NCBI GenBank assembly: GCA_900547035.1
Contig: URFM01000001.1
Location: 74,244-138,243, forward strand
DNA length: 64,000 nucleotides
Direction of reading: 5' to 3'
DNA from: an uncultured Clostridium sp.
GTDB lineage: Bacteria > Bacillota > Clostridia > Lachnospirales > Lachnospiraceae
Both the position numbers and the translations under genes were made by a program. Shown piece by piece: positions 51,933-61,568 of the stretch (position 1 is its first letter; each line of letters starts with the position of its first letter). The notes beneath the pieces were generated by a model. It ran no database searches. It was not told the origin of the DNA and saw nothing but the letters and a program-made list of their open reading frames with translations.

Positions 51933-52453
51933 CAGGTTACCGTATTTTCCGAACCGCCTTCTTCATAACGGGTTTGTATCCGGGTAACCTCATCCACATA
52001 AGCATCCAGACCGGCAGGGTACACCGTTCCTGTAAGAACCAATTTCGTCTCCATCTGCCTTGCATGAGCGATCAGACCCGCCAGTTCATCCAGAGAAATA
52101 ATCCCCTCATCCAAAATCCCCAGAATTTCATCCAAAATCAGGATATCGCACTCGCCGGTAGTCAGTACTTTTCTGGCGAAATTCAGACCATTGCGTATGC
52201 TGGCCCTGGCCTCTTCTTTCTCCTCATCCGAGAGCTGGTCGAACGCCGTAGAAGTCTTTTCAAAGCGAAACAGCTTGAATTCCGGCTCCAGCCGTTTGAT
52301 TACCTCCATATTTCTTGGATCGATGGCGCCCTTCAGAAATTGAACCATAATGACCGTCTGATTCTGGGTCAAAGCGCTGATACCGCGGCCAAGAGCCGCC
52401 GTGGACTTTCCCCTTCCGGGGCCGCAGATCACCTGTATGATATTATTTTTCAT
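51929..52453 (-). CDS. cobO: Cob(I)yrinic acid a,c-diamide adenosyltransferase-like protein
   Basis: CobO/BtuR-type P-loop enzymes transfer adenosyl to cobalamin or its precursors. The 174-residue protein has the phosphate-binding motif ICGPGRGKSTAALGRG (residues 9-24) and the LILDEILGILDEG segment. Many clostridial genomes carry copies outside cobalamin operons, as here, so the precise substrate is less certain than the fold. It has its own promoter. Confidence 0.85.
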   Translation of the reverse strand: MKNNIIQVICGPGRGKSTAALGRGISALTQNQTVIMVQFLKGAIDPRNMEVIKRLEPEFKLFRFEKTSTAFDQLSDEEKEEARASIRNGLNFARKVLTTGECDILILDEILGILDEGIISLDELAGLIAHARQMETKLVLTGTVYPAGLDAYVDEVTRIQTRYEEGGSENTVTC

Positions 52454-52507
52454 CCTTACGCACCTCTTTAACCATTCATGGCGTTTAAATGGAATTCATT
52501 ACGGCCC

Positions 52508-52536
52508 ATGATAGCATATTTTTCTATTTTTTGCAA
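52508..52536 (-). promoter_or_regulatory. SigA-type promoter for cobO
   Basis: TTGCAA (52531-52536) and TATCAT (52508-52513), 17-bp spacer, on the minus strand, about 55 nt before the start codon. Confidence 0.6.
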
Positions 52537-52593
52537 ACTTTTCTTAAATATATCTTCAAAAAAAGTTAATATTTCCCGTGACTGTTCCGACAA

Positions 52594-53223
52594 TTATCCT
52601 TCATCGCATTCCATTTTGCTGATCGACACCTCGTAAGCCACCCTCTTTTCGCACTCTGTTTCGCTTAGCTTTTTGGTATACTCCCTGCTCTGAACCCTTC
52701 CCCAAATCCGGACTCTGGTACCCACCTCAAAGCCGGAAGCGTACCGGGCATTTCTGCCCCAGGAAATGCAGGGTATGTAATCGGATTTGCCATAAGGACG
52801 GTTGACCGCCAAAAGCAGATCCGCGATTTCTCTGCCCAGGGGAGTTTTCCGGTAAATGGGCGCTTTACAGATATACCCGTCCAGAAAAATCTGGTTGGTC
52901 TTTGTATAATCCGTAAACTCCTCCATAAAATGGATTTCCCTTACAAATACGGAAAGCATCAGACGGTTTTTTACCCCTTCATGACGGTTGTAAGAGCGAA
53001 ACTGTCCGATCGCCTCCACCGTACATCCCCGGTAATCTGCCTGGACGTCTATAAGCCGCTCAGAAATCATCAGAGGGATCCGGTCTGCCTGCTGGCTCAA
53101 ACGGTTCACGGAAAGCTCTACCATATAAAACCCCTCTCCGAATACCTCATGGCTGAAGGTAAAATTCGATACGATTTCTCCGATGACGCTGACTCTGTTA
53201 TTCTCGATCATTTTTTCTGACAT
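52594..53223 (-). CDS. Single-stranded DNA-binding-like protein with two OB-type domains
   Basis: A 209-residue protein beginning MSEKMIENNRVSVIGEIVSN. Two OB-fold-like halves are visible: residues about 8-105 (FYMVELSVNRLSQQADRIPL) and about 115-205 (NQIFLDGYICKAPIYRKTPL, SDYIPCISWGRNARY), the second closely resembling bacterial SSB/PriB cores. It lacks the acidic SSB tail. Such proteins are common in Lachnospiraceae alongside a standard SSB; their role is not known. The ATG at 53223 has AGGAGA upstream. Confidence 0.75.
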   Translation of the reverse strand: MSEKMIENNRVSVIGEIVSNFTFSHEVFGEGFYMVELSVNRLSQQADRIPLMISERLIDVQADYRGCTVEAIGQFRSYNRHEGVKNRLMLSVFVREIHFMEEFTDYTKTNQIFLDGYICKAPIYRKTPLGREIADLLLAVNRPYGKSDYIPCISWGRNARYASGFEVGTRVRIWGRVQSREYTKKLSETECEKRVAYEVSISKMECDEG

Positions 53224-53350
53224 TGTACTTCTCCTCTTCGTTTCCATATTCCGATTCTGCCGCCCAAACGTCGGGACAGCATATTGGTTTTGCCCGGGCT
53301 TTTGCCTGGCACATAGAAAGTTTATGCCAAAGCCAAGAAGAATAGACCAG

Positions 53351-53392
53351 AAAAAAGGCATATCCCGTCAAAACTTTTCGACAGGATATGCC
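53351..53392 (-). terminator. Terminator after typA
   Basis: A stem GGCATATCC.GTC/GAC.GGATATGCC (53357-53392) preceded by six A on the plus strand, i.e. followed by TTTTTT on the minus strand. A clear intrinsic terminator. Confidence 0.85.
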
Positions 53393-53416
53393 CGATTATG
53401 ACCACAATATGCTCTC

Positions 53417-55246
53417 TTATTTTTTAAAGGATGCTCTCTTTCTCATAGTGGGATCCAGAATCTTTTTGCGAATTCTCAGACTCTTAGGCGTTACCTCCAA
53501 CAGCTCATCGGTATCGATAAAATCCAGGCACTGCTCCAGACTCATGATCTTGGGCGGAGTCAGCTTCAAAGCTTCATCCGCGCTGGACGAACGGGTATTG
53601 GTCAGTTTCTTGGTCTTGCAGACATTGATCTCAATATCCTCCGCCTTGGGATTCTGTCCCACCACCATTCCGCCGTAAACCTTGGTTCCTGGGGTAATGA
53701 ACAGGGTACCTCTCTCCTGAGCGTTGAACAGGCCGTAGGTAATAGCCTCTCCTGCCTCATAGGCAATCAAGGAGCCGGTCTGACGGTAGGACAAATCGCC
53801 CTTGTAAGGAGCATAGTCCTCAAAAATCGTATTGAGAATCCCATTTCCCTTGGTATCGGTGAGGAAGTCTCCCCGGTAGCCGATTAATCCTCTGGAAGGA
53901 ATGGAAAATTCCAGACGGGTATATCCGCCTGCTGCCTTGCTCATGCCCTGAAGTTCTCCCTTCCGGGCGGTCAGCTTCTGAATTACCACGCCGGTAAACT
54001 CCTCGGGGACATCCACATAGGCGATTTCCATGGGCTCCAGCTTTCTTCCCCGCTCATCATACTTGTAGAGAACCTCCGCCTTGCTGACGGCAAACTCAAA
54101 GCCTTCCCGGCGCATATTTTCAATCAGTACGGACAGATGAAGTTCTCCTCTTCCGGAAACCTTAAAGCAGTCGGGGCTGTCCGTCTCCTCCACCCGCAGG
54201 CTCACATCCGTGTTCAGCTCCCTGAACAGCCGGTCCCTCAGATGGCGGGAGGTGACGAATTTGCCCTCCTGACCCGCCAGTGGGCTGTCATTGACCATAA
54301 AGTACATGGCAATGGTGGGCTCGGAAATCTTCTGGAAGGGAATAGCCTCCGGCTTTTCCGGAGAACAAATGGTATCTCCGATGTGAAGCTCCGGGATTCC
54401 GGAAATAGCCACAATGGAGCCAATATCCGCTTCCTGAACCTCTACCCGGTTCAATCCGTCGAACTCGTAAAGCTTTCCGATTTTAATCTTACGGAACTTA
54501 TCCGGGTCGTGATGGTTCACCTGCACGCACTCCTGGTTCACTCTCAGCTTGCCGTTATCCACTTTTCCAACGCCGATGCGCCCTACATACTCGTTGTAGT
54601 CGATGGTGCTGATAAGTACCTGGGTGGGAGCGTCCGGGTCACCCTCGGGAGCAGGGATATAATTGATAATGGTTTCAAAGAGGGGGCTCATATCCACCTC
54701 CGGGTCGTCCAGGTTCCGCTTGGCAAAGCCGCCTCTGGCTGAGGCAAAGAGGAAGGGACAGTCCAGCTGCTCATCGGAAGCGTCCAAATCCATAAACAGC
54801 TCCAGAGTCTCGTCGATTACCTCCTCCGGACGGGCTTCCGGCCGGTCAATCTTATTCAGACATACAATCACGGACAAATCCAGCTCCAGAGCCTTCTGCA
54901 GCACGAACTTGGTCTGGGGCATGGGACCTTCATAGGCATCCACTACCAGAATCACTCCGTTTACCATCTTTAATACACGCTCAACCTCGCCGCCGAAATC
55001 CGCGTGTCCGGGGGTATCGATGATGTTAATCTTCGTTCCTTTATAGTAAACCGCAGTATTCTTGGACAGGATGGTAATTCCTCTCTCCCGCTCCAGGTCG
55101 TTGGAATCCATCACTCGCTCCTGAACCTCCTGGTTGGCCCGAAACACCCCGCTCTGACGCAGCAGCTGGTCCACCAGAGTGGTTTTGCCGTGGTCAACGT
55201 GGGCGATGATGGCAACATTTCTCACATCTTCTCTCTTGGTTTTCAT
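53417..55246 (-). CDS. typA: Translational GTPase TypA/BipA
   Basis: A ribosome-associated GTPase involved in subunit assembly at low temperature and under stress. The 609-residue product has G1 [15 protein letters not shown] (residues 15-29), G2 RERGITI, G3 [10 protein letters not shown] and G4 LNKIDRP, then EF-G-like domains and the C-terminal BipA-specific domain. A promoter is placed about 100 bp upstream. Confidence 0.96.
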   Translation of the reverse strand: MKTKREDVRNVAIIAHVDHGKTTLVDQLLRQSGVFRANQEVQERVMDSNDLERERGITILSKNTAVYYKGTKINIIDTPGHADFGGEVERVLKMVNGVILVVDAYEGPMPQTKFVLQKALELDLSVIVCLNKIDRPEARPEEVIDETLELFMDLDASDEQLDCPFLFASARGGFAKRNLDDPEVDMSPLFETIINYIPAPEGDPDAPTQVLISTIDYNEYVGRIGVGKVDNGKLRVNQECVQVNHHDPDKFRKIKIGKLYEFDGLNRVEVQEADIGSIVAISGIPELHIGDTICSPEKPEAIPFQKISEPTIAMYFMVNDSPLAGQEGKFVTSRHLRDRLFRELNTDVSLRVEETDSPDCFKVSGRGELHLSVLIENMRREGFEFAVSKAEVLYKYDERGRKLEPMEIAYVDVPEEFTGVVIQKLTARKGELQGMSKAAGGYTRLEFSIPSRGLIGYRGDFLTDTKGNGILNTIFEDYAPYKGDLSYRQTGSLIAYEAGEAITYGLFNAQERGTLFITPGTKVYGGMVVGQNPKAEDIEINVCKTKKLTNTRSSSADEALKLTPPKIMSLEQCLDFIDTDELLEVTPKSLRIRKKILDPTMRKRASFKK

Positions 55247-55348
55247 ATGATAATTCGCTTCCTTCGCACATATAATTCAATCGTGTTCCCGCTGTCCTGA
55301 ATCGATGCCATTTCACAGCTCGCCGCAGGACAAAACATACAGTTTTTT

Positions 55349-55377
55349 AGTATATCATCGCCGCCGGCGGAATGCAA
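55349..55377 (-). promoter_or_regulatory. SigA-type promoter for typA
   Basis: TTGCAT (55372-55377) and TATACT (55349-55354) with a 17-bp spacer on the minus strand, giving a leader of about 95 nt. Confidence 0.6.
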
Positions 55378-55380
55378 GTA

Positions 55381-56037
55381 TTAATCTTCAAAAATCACCA
55401 ATTCTCCGGCCGCCAGCCCGTAATACAGGTCTTTTCCACGACGTATGACCGCTCTTCCCGCCGTTTTCTCCGTCACCTGTTTTTGAAAGCTTTCTGCCTG
55501 GTTAAGAGGAACCATGTAGGTCAAAATCACCTGGACGCCGTACTCCACATTCAGCTGTGTCAGCCCTCCCTGAGCCGCCAGATACTGAATTTTTCCCGCC
55601 CCGGTATAGTCTGTTTCAATTTCCAGCCGGGCTCCGGGCTTTCTCTCCACCAGAACGCAGTTTTTTAGACCTTCCTTCACCGCCTGGGAGTAAGCGCGCA
55701 CCAGGCCGCCGGTTCCCAAAAGGGTTCCTCCAAAATACCGGGTCACCACGGCGCATACGTTGTGCAGCTGCTGGCCCTCCAGCACATCCATCATGGGCTT
55801 TCCCGCTGTCTGGGAGGGCTCCCCGTCATCGCTGGCCCTCAAGGTCCTGTTATCTTTTCCAATGCGGTAGGCAAAACAGTGATGCCGCGCGTCCCAGTAT
55901 TTTTTCCGCACCGACTCAATAAAGGCCAAAGCCTCCTCCTCCGTGGAAACAGGCGTCAGGTCCGCAATAAACCGGGATTTTTTCTCCGTGATTTCTCCGC
56001 TTCCGCCCTTGTAAAGGGTCCAATAGGCTTCTTCCAC
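55381..56037 (-). CDS. YigZ/IMPACT-family protein (UPF0029)
   Basis: A 218-residue protein of the YigZ family with the core pattern KKSRFIADLTPVSTEEEALA, HHCFAYRIG and DDGEPSQTAGKPMMDVL, followed by VVTRYFGGTLLGTGGLVRAY. Relatives are linked to translation control under amino acid stress (IMPACT in eukaryotes). The start is placed at a GTG at 56037 with AGGAGAGG upstream, rather than a longer ORF from 56079. Confidence 0.88.
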   Translation of the reverse strand: MEEAYWTLYKGGSGEITEKKSRFIADLTPVSTEEEALAFIESVRKKYWDARHHCFAYRIGKDNRTLRASDDGEPSQTAGKPMMDVLEGQQLHNVCAVVTRYFGGTLLGTGGLVRAYSQAVKEGLKNCVLVERKPGARLEIETDYTGAGKIQYLAAQGGLTQLNVEYGVQVILTYMVPLNQAESFQKQVTEKTAGRAVIRRGKDLYYGLAAGELVIFED

Positions 56038-56149
56038 TTTTACCTCTCCTTTTCCCTTTTTTTTATCAAAATTCCCCACTTTAGGGCTTATATCGCCTGA
56101 AATTAATCATAATATAGATGTCTGTTCATGGCAAGGGATTATTTAAGAC

Positions 56150-56178
56150 TTTTCATTTTGGGTAAACTGGTGTATAAT
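56150..56178 (+). promoter_or_regulatory. SigA-type promoter for the class A PBP gene
   Basis: TTTTCA (56150-56155) and a perfect TATAAT (56173-56178) with 17-bp spacing on the plus strand, about 45 nt before the start codon. Confidence 0.6.
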
Positions 56179-56223
56179 CTATTGGATAGACTTTAAGACA
56201 TTTATCGATTAAAAGGAGCCATT

Positions 56224-58896
56224 ATGAATTATGGAACATATGAGGCCAGGCAGAAGCTGAAGTCCTTAAACTCCAAGAAAGCAAAATACACCTCCCGGCT
56301 GTTCTTTACCGTTTTCCGGGCTGTGTTTGTGCTGCTCTTATTCTGCGTGGTCACCGGGGCAGGCATCGGCCTGGGAATGGTCAGCGGGGTGATTGACAAC
56401 GCGCCCAGCGTAGATATTCTCAACATTCAGCCGGACCGCTTTGCCACCACCATTTACGACAGTCAGGGAAATCTGACCGATACCCTGGTCACCAGCGGTT
56501 CCAACCGCGAAGCCGCCACCTACGACGAACTGCCCCAGAATCTGGTGGACGCCTTTGTGGCCATTGAGGATTCCCGTTTCTGGGATCACAATGGTATCGA
56601 TCTTAGATCCATCGGACGGGCCGTTATGGGAGTCGTAAGCGGGAATTACGCAGGCGGCGGAAGTACCATTACCCAACAGCTGATTAAGAACAACGTCTTT
56701 GCCGGAGGTATGGAAACCAGCTGGGGCGCCCGGATTGAACGGAAAATCCAGGAGCAGTACCTGGCTGTTCAGCTGGAGCAAAATTCCGGTCTGAGCAAGG
56801 AAGAGACAAAAAAGCTGATTATTACCAACTATCTCAATACAATCAATTTAGGAAACAATTCCCTGGGCGTAAAGGTGGCCGCCAAACGGTACTTTGATAA
56901 GGATGTTTCCGATCTGACCCTCTCCGAGTGCGCCGTTCTGGCCTCCATCACCACCAACCCCTCCAAATTTAACCCCATTTCGGGCCGGGAGGCCAACGAG
57001 GCAAAGCGCAAAACGGTACTTCAATATATGTATGAGCAGGGGAAAATCACTAAGGATGAGCAGGAGGAGGCCCTGGCGGACAATGTTTACGACCGGATTC
57101 AGAATGTAAACATTGCCACAAAGGAGAACAATACGCCCTACAGTTATTTTACCGACGAGCTCATCGAACAGGTTATCGACACTCTGGTGGAGAAATTGGA
57201 CTATACGGAGGGACAAGCCAGCAATCTGCTCTACTCCGGCGGACTTCAGATCTACACCACCCAGGATCCGGATATTCAGGCCATTGTGGATGAGGAGGTC
57301 AATAATCCGGACAATTACTCTGCCGCCAAGCTTTCTTTAGAATACCGTCTTTCCATCACTCACGGAAATGGGGAAACCGAACATTTTTCTGAGGAAGATA
57401 TTAAATCCTATTACCGGACTGAACTTGGCAAAACCTACGGCGGTCTTTATAATTCCGTGGAGGAAGCTCAGGCTGACGTAGATCAATTTAAGGCCTGGCT
57501 CTTAAAGGAGGATGATGAAATTATCGGAGAAACCATGAACACCGTCCTCCAGCCTCAGCTTTCCTTTGTAATTATGGACCAGCATACCGGCGAGGTGAAA
57601 GCCATCTGCGGCGGCCGGGGGCAAAAGACCGGAAGCCTGACCTTAAACCGGGCTACCAACACCCCCAGGCAGCCTGGCTCCGCATTTAAGGTGTTAAGTT
57701 CCTTTGCTCCCGCTTTGGACGCCTGTGGGGCGACCCTGGGTACCGTCTACTATGGCGGCCCCTATACGGTGGGAACCAAGTCCTTCCGCAACTGGTGGGG
57801 GGACAGCCGGGGCTACACCGGATACCACAATATCCGTGAAGGCATCATCTACTCCATGAACATTATCGCGGTGCGGTGCCTGATGGAAACCGTCACCCCC
57901 CAGCTGGGTGTGGATTACGCAGAACGGATGGGAATTTCCACGCTTACCAAGGATGACTTAAACGCGGCTACGGCTCTGGGCGGCCTGACCAAGGGCGTTA
58001 CCAATCTGGACATCACTTCCGCTTTTGCCTCCATCGCCAACGGCGGCGTGTATACCAAACCCAGATTCTTTACCAAGATTCTGGACCATGACGGCAACGT
58101 CCTCATTGATAATCAGCCGGAAACCAAACAGGTACTGAAGGATTCCACCGCGTTTCTTCTGACAGACGCCATGTCGGAGTCTGTCAAGAGCAACCGGCTC
58201 TATGCCCGGTCCGGCGTTTCCATCAACTCTACCAGCACGGCTGCTGCTTTGGGGAATATGTCTGTTGCCGGAAAGAGCGGAACTACCACCAACAATGTAG
58301 ATATCTGGTTCATCGGCTACACCCCCTACTACACCGCAGGTGTGTGGGGCGGCTGCGATGACAACCAGTCTCTCTCCGGAAACGGCGGCACCAGCTTCCA
58401 CAAGGCCATCTGGCGTAAGATTATGACCCGGGTTCACGAGGGTCTCTCCGATCCGGGATTTGAGGTGCCTGACAGTATAGAATCCGTCCAGATCTGCCGC
58501 AAATCCGGCAAGCTGGCAGTCTCCGGCGTCTGCTCAGCAGACCCCAGAGGAGATGCCGTCTATACGGAATACTTCGCAAAAGGTACCGCCCCCACCGAGG
58601 TATGCGACAAGCATGTGGCTGTAACCGTATGCGCAGATTCCGGCATGAGGCCCACCGCCTTCTGCCCCAATAAGACTACCCGGGTATGCATGGTTCTGCC
58701 GGAAGGGGAGAACGGAACCACGGATGACTCCTACTTCTCCATCCCCGGGACCTGTACCCTTCACACGGGAGCTGCTACCATTATCACCGAACCTTCCTCC
58801 GAGCAGGGGGGCGAGGGAGTTGTGACTCCCATCGGGCCGGGCTATCAGTCCCCCACCACCAGTCCCACCCAAGCGGTGGGTCCGGGAGTGCCGTGA
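56224..58896 (+). CDS. Class A penicillin-binding protein (transglycosylase/transpeptidase)
   Basis: A bifunctional cell-wall enzyme that polymerises and cross-links peptidoglycan. The 890-residue protein has one membrane helix (about residues 33-58), a GT51 glycosyltransferase domain with the catalytic Glu at about 115 (AIEDSRFWDHNG) and the GGGSTITQQLIKN motif, and a transpeptidase domain with S-x-x-K (SAFK, about 486), SMN (about 544) and KSGTT (about 684). The tail has Cys-containing segments and a Pro/Thr-rich end. AAAAGGAG precedes the ATG. Confidence 0.95.
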   Translation: MNYGTYEARQKLKSLNSKKAKYTSRLFFTVFRAVFVLLLFCVVTGAGIGLGMVSGVIDNAPSVDILNIQPDRFATTIYDSQGNLTDTLVTSGSNREAATYDELPQNLVDAFVAIEDSRFWDHNGIDLRSIGRAVMGVVSGNYAGGGSTITQQLIKNNVFAGGMETSWGARIERKIQEQYLAVQLEQNSGLSKEETKKLIITNYLNTINLGNNSLGVKVAAKRYFDKDVSDLTLSECAVLASITTNPSKFNPISGREANEAKRKTVLQYMYEQGKITKDEQEEALADNVYDRIQNVNIATKENNTPYSYFTDELIEQVIDTLVEKLDYTEGQASNLLYSGGLQIYTTQDPDIQAIVDEEVNNPDNYSAAKLSLEYRLSITHGNGETEHFSEEDIKSYYRTELGKTYGGLYNSVEEAQADVDQFKAWLLKEDDEIIGETMNTVLQPQLSFVIMDQHTGEVKAICGGRGQKTGSLTLNRATNTPRQPGSAFKVLSSFAPALDACGATLGTVYYGGPYTVGTKSFRNWWGDSRGYTGYHNIREGIIYSMNIIAVRCLMETVTPQLGVDYAERMGISTLTKDDLNAATALGGLTKGVTNLDITSAFASIANGGVYTKPRFFTKILDHDGNVLIDNQPETKQVLKDSTAFLLTDAMSESVKSNRLYARSGVSINSTSTAAALGNMSVAGKSGTTTNNVDIWFIGYTPYYTAGVWGGCDDNQSLSGNGGTSFHKAIWRKIMTRVHEGLSDPGFEVPDSIESVQICRKSGKLAVSGVCSADPRGDAVYTEYFAKGTAPTEVCDKHVAVTVCADSGMRPTAFCPNKTTRVCMVLPEGENGTTDDSYFSIPGTCTLHTGAATIITEPSSEQGGEGVVTPIGPGYQSPTTSPTQAVGPGVP

Positions 58897-58932
58897 TTTT
58901 TATAGGGAATCATACGGAAAACCATATAGGAA

Positions 58933-58996
58933 AACCGCCAAGGGGCTGTGAAAATAGGGAGTTTAACTCCTGTTTTTTCACAGCCCCTTGGCGGTT
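58933..58996. terminator. Long bidirectional terminator between PBP and reductase genes
   Basis: A perfect 22-bp inverted repeat (58933-58954 with 58975-58996, 20-nt loop). It ends both the plus-strand PBP and the minus-strand redox operon, and has T-rich runs on each side. The stem is longer than the other terminators seen in this window. Confidence 0.85.
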
Positions 58997-59015
58997 CTTA
59001 GTTCAATATACCATG

Positions 59016-59600
59016 TTATTTTTCTTTCCTGTCCAGCGCCTTCAAAAGACAGGCCATATTTTTCCCAAGAACGCTCATGGTATTCATTCCTTCCTTATCA
59101 TTTTGAACGTCCCCGGACATCTGACCATAAGCCAATGGCCAGTAGCAGGAACCTACTACAAACATTTCCTGCAGCAAGAAGAAATGATTCATGGCATCCA
59201 GCGCGTTGACCGCGCCGCCGCGCCGGGCGGCAGTGACGGCTGCTCCCACTTTATGGCGGAACAGGCCTGCTTCCCGGTTCATGTCTGTCACCACCGAGGC
59301 CCGTTCCAGAAACGCCTGCATATTGGCCGACACATTTGCCGTATAAACCGGGGAACCGAGGATGATTCCATCCGCCTCTTTCATCTTGTCGAAAATCTCC
59401 CGGAAACTGTCTTTGCGGTGGACGCAGTTTTCCTGGCCGCCGCAGGCCCAGCAGGCCTTGCAGGGCTCAATCATCTGCCCGGCCAGCTGAATCATTTCCG
59501 TTTCGATACCTTCTTTATTCAGTTCTTCAAATACCCGGTTAATCAGGATGGCGGTATTTCCGTCCTTCCGGGCGCTGCTGTTGATTGCTAAAACCTTCAT
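59016..59600 (-). CDS. Flavodoxin-like NAD(P)H-dependent reductase
   Basis: A 194-residue NADPH-dependent FMN-reductase-like protein: flavin-phosphate loop INSSARKDGNTA (residues 6-17), Cys cluster PCKACWACGGQENC (about residues 46-59) typical of the clostridial iron-sulfur-flavoprotein-like reductases, and ADGIILGSPVYTANVSANMQ. It starts 18 bp after the aldo/keto reductase gene and is the last gene of a redox operon. The substrate is unknown. Confidence 0.87.
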   Translation of the reverse strand: MKVLAINSSARKDGNTAILINRVFEELNKEGIETEMIQLAGQMIEPCKACWACGGQENCVHRKDSFREIFDKMKEADGIILGSPVYTANVSANMQAFLERASVVTDMNREAGLFRHKVGAAVTAARRGGAVNALDAMNHFFLLQEMFVVGSCYWPLAYGQMSGDVQNDKEGMNTMSVLGKNMACLLKALDRKEK

Positions 59601-59618
59601 TATCGTTTCTCCTTAGGA

Positions 59619-60626
59619 TTAATACCAGTCATGCTTTTCATTCCTGTCCAGCCCGGCAATGGCCTCCATCTCAGCATTCGTCAGCGCGAAGTCAAAAATC
59701 GAGATATTTTCCCAGATATGCTCCGGATTGCTGGAACCGGGAATAACGCACACTCCCCTTTGCAGGTTCCAGCGGAGAATCACCTGGGCCGCTGATTTCC
59801 CATGGGCCGCGGCAATCTTTTGCAGTACCGGGCTGCGAAACATCGCCCCGGTATGGCCCCTTCCGCCCAGGGGATACCAGCTCTGGACAGTGATTTCTTT
59901 CTTCTGGATATGCTCCACCACTTTACTGTCCTGGTAAAATGGATGAATCTCGTTCTGAATCAGTTCCGGCTTCATCGACACCTTAGGCAGGAAAGAATCC
60001 GTCTCCCGGATATAGTAGCAGGAAATCCCGGCGGTGTGTACTTTTCCCTCCTGTATGGCCTTTTCGATTGCTTTGTATGCCGCTGTATCGTTTGAGCCGG
60101 GATGATGCAGGAGCATCAGGTCAATATAGCCAATGTCCAGCCGCTCCAGACACCCCTCTATGGCTTCTTCCGGGTTGTCAAATTCCGTGGGGTAGATTTT
60201 GGTGGTGACGAAAATTTCCTCCCTTGGCACATCGCTGTCCCGAATGGCACGTCCGATACTCTCCTCGTTTCCATAGTAAGAGGCAGTGTCAATGAGCCTC
60301 CCGCCGTTTTCCAGCAAAGCTGTAACGGAATTGTAGCATTCTTCGTCGGAAAGAGCATAGGTGCCGAGCCCCGCAACCGGCATTTCATAGCCGCTGTTCA
60401 GAAATACTGTCTTCTTTTCAAAATCAAAGACAGGGACAGACGTTTCTGCGCCGGAGTTTTCGCTTCCCAAAGAAGCTTCCTCCGGCGCCGCCGCTGCGGA
60501 TAAAGAGGATGTACCCGCCTGTTGGGAAACCTGTTCTGCGGCATTTGCCGAACCAGTATTGCAGCCTGTCAAGCAGCCTGTCAGGAGCAGGCCGGAAATC
60601 AAAATCAGAATACCTTTTTGTGTCAT
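59619..60626 (-). CDS. Aldo/keto reductase with a lipoprotein signal peptide
   Basis: A 335-residue protein with an N-terminal lipoprotein signal (hydrophobic run ILILISGLLLTGC with a Cys lipobox near residue 18), a Ser/Ala-rich linker to about residue 65, and then a full aldo/keto reductase barrel: RLIDTASYYGNEESIGRAI (catalytic Asp and Tyr), TTKIYP (Lys) and LLHHPG (His). Aldo/keto reductases normally use cytoplasmic NADPH, so an exported, lipid-anchored copy is odd; the signal could also be misread. The ATG has GGAGG upstream. It sits between a hydrolase and a flavodoxin-like reductase. Confidence 0.85.
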   Translation of the reverse strand: MTQKGILILISGLLLTGCLTGCNTGSANAAEQVSQQAGTSSLSAAAAPEEASLGSENSGAETSVPVFDFEKKTVFLNSGYEMPVAGLGTYALSDEECYNSVTALLENGGRLIDTASYYGNEESIGRAIRDSDVPREEIFVTTKIYPTEFDNPEEAIEGCLERLDIGYIDLMLLHHPGSNDTAAYKAIEKAIQEGKVHTAGISCYYIRETDSFLPKVSMKPELIQNEIHPFYQDSKVVEHIQKKEITVQSWYPLGGRGHTGAMFRSPVLQKIAAAHGKSAAQVILRWNLQRGVCVIPGSSNPEHIWENISIFDFALTNAEMEAIAGLDRNEKHDWY

Positions 60627-60672
60627 AGGGTGTTTCCTCCTTCATGGAAATCCTCCTCGGGTCGGAGAATCC

Positions 60673-61536
60673 TTATTCTTGCTGCCGCATCGCCTTCCGG
60701 AAAAAGTCCGCCATTTTATCAAAGGGAATCACATCCAATTTATCGTACAGGTCGGTATGCACCGCACCCGGGATAATCAGCAGTTCCTTGTTCTCCGGGT
60801 TGGGATTGCCCTCTGTCATGGCAGCGTAGGCGTCCCGGCTGAAATAGCAGGAATGGGCCTTTTCACCGTGGATAATCAGCACTGCGGAACGAATCTCGCT
60901 GCTGTATCGGAGGATGGGCTGGTTCATGAATGACATGGTGCCGGTCACATTCCAGCCGCCGTTAGAGTTCAGGGACCGGGGATGATAGCCCCTCCGGGTC
61001 TTGTAGTAGTCGTGGTAGTCCTTTACATAGAAGGGCGCATCCTCCGGCACCTCCTCCGCTACGCCGCCTGCCAGGGCGTAGGAACCGTTCTGATAGTCTT
61101 TGGTCCGCTGGGCGTTCAGGGCCATGCCTCCCCAGCCGCAGATTCCGATAATCCCAATCTTTTCCGGGTCCACATCTTCCCGCAGGGAGAGATAATCCAC
61201 CGCCGCCTGAAAATCCTCTGTGTTGATAACCGGGGAAGCCATATACCGGGGCTGACCGCCGCTCTCTCCGGTAAAGGAGGGGTCAAAGGCCATCGTCAAA
61301 AATCCCCGTTCCGCCATAGTCTGGGCGTACAGGCCCGCGGCCTGCTCTTTTACCGCGCCGAAGGGGCCGCACACGGCAATGGCCGCCAATCTGTCCTCTG
61401 CGTCCTTTGGCTTGTAGATGTCCGCCGCCAGGGTGATGCCGTAGCGGTTGTGGAAGGTCACTTTGCTGTGCTCCACCTTGTCGCTCTGGGGAAATGACTT
61501 ATCCCACTCCTGTGTCAAAACCAGTTTTTCTTCCAT
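60673..61536 (-). CDS. Alpha/beta hydrolase with apparent internal deletion
   Basis: A 287-residue protein of the YcjY/DLH-like alpha/beta hydrolase group. The nucleophile-elbow motif is GICGWGGMALN (Cys in the nucleophile position), and VLIIHGEKAHSCYFS and IPGAVHTDLYDKLD carry the later conserved Asp/His region. Right after MALNA the sequence jumps to QRTKDYQNGS where relatives, as I recall them, have about 35 more residues, so a stretch of the core may be missing and the enzyme may be impaired. The ATG at 61536 has GGAGG 8 nt upstream. Confidence 0.8.
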   Translation of the reverse strand: MEEKLVLTQEWDKSFPQSDKVEHSKVTFHNRYGITLAADIYKPKDAEDRLAAIAVCGPFGAVKEQAAGLYAQTMAERGFLTMAFDPSFTGESGGQPRYMASPVINTEDFQAAVDYLSLREDVDPEKIGIIGICGWGGMALNAQRTKDYQNGSYALAGGVAEEVPEDAPFYVKDYHDYYKTRRGYHPRSLNSNGGWNVTGTMSFMNQPILRYSSEIRSAVLIIHGEKAHSCYFSRDAYAAMTEGNPNPENKELLIIPGAVHTDLYDKLDVIPFDKMADFFRKAMRQQE

Positions 61537-61568
61537 CTTAGAATACCTCCGTTCAATATTTTCCAAGT

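Noticed and set aside
51929-52453. cobO as part of a cobalamin operon
   Set aside because: No other cobalamin genes or cobalamin riboswitch are visible nearby.
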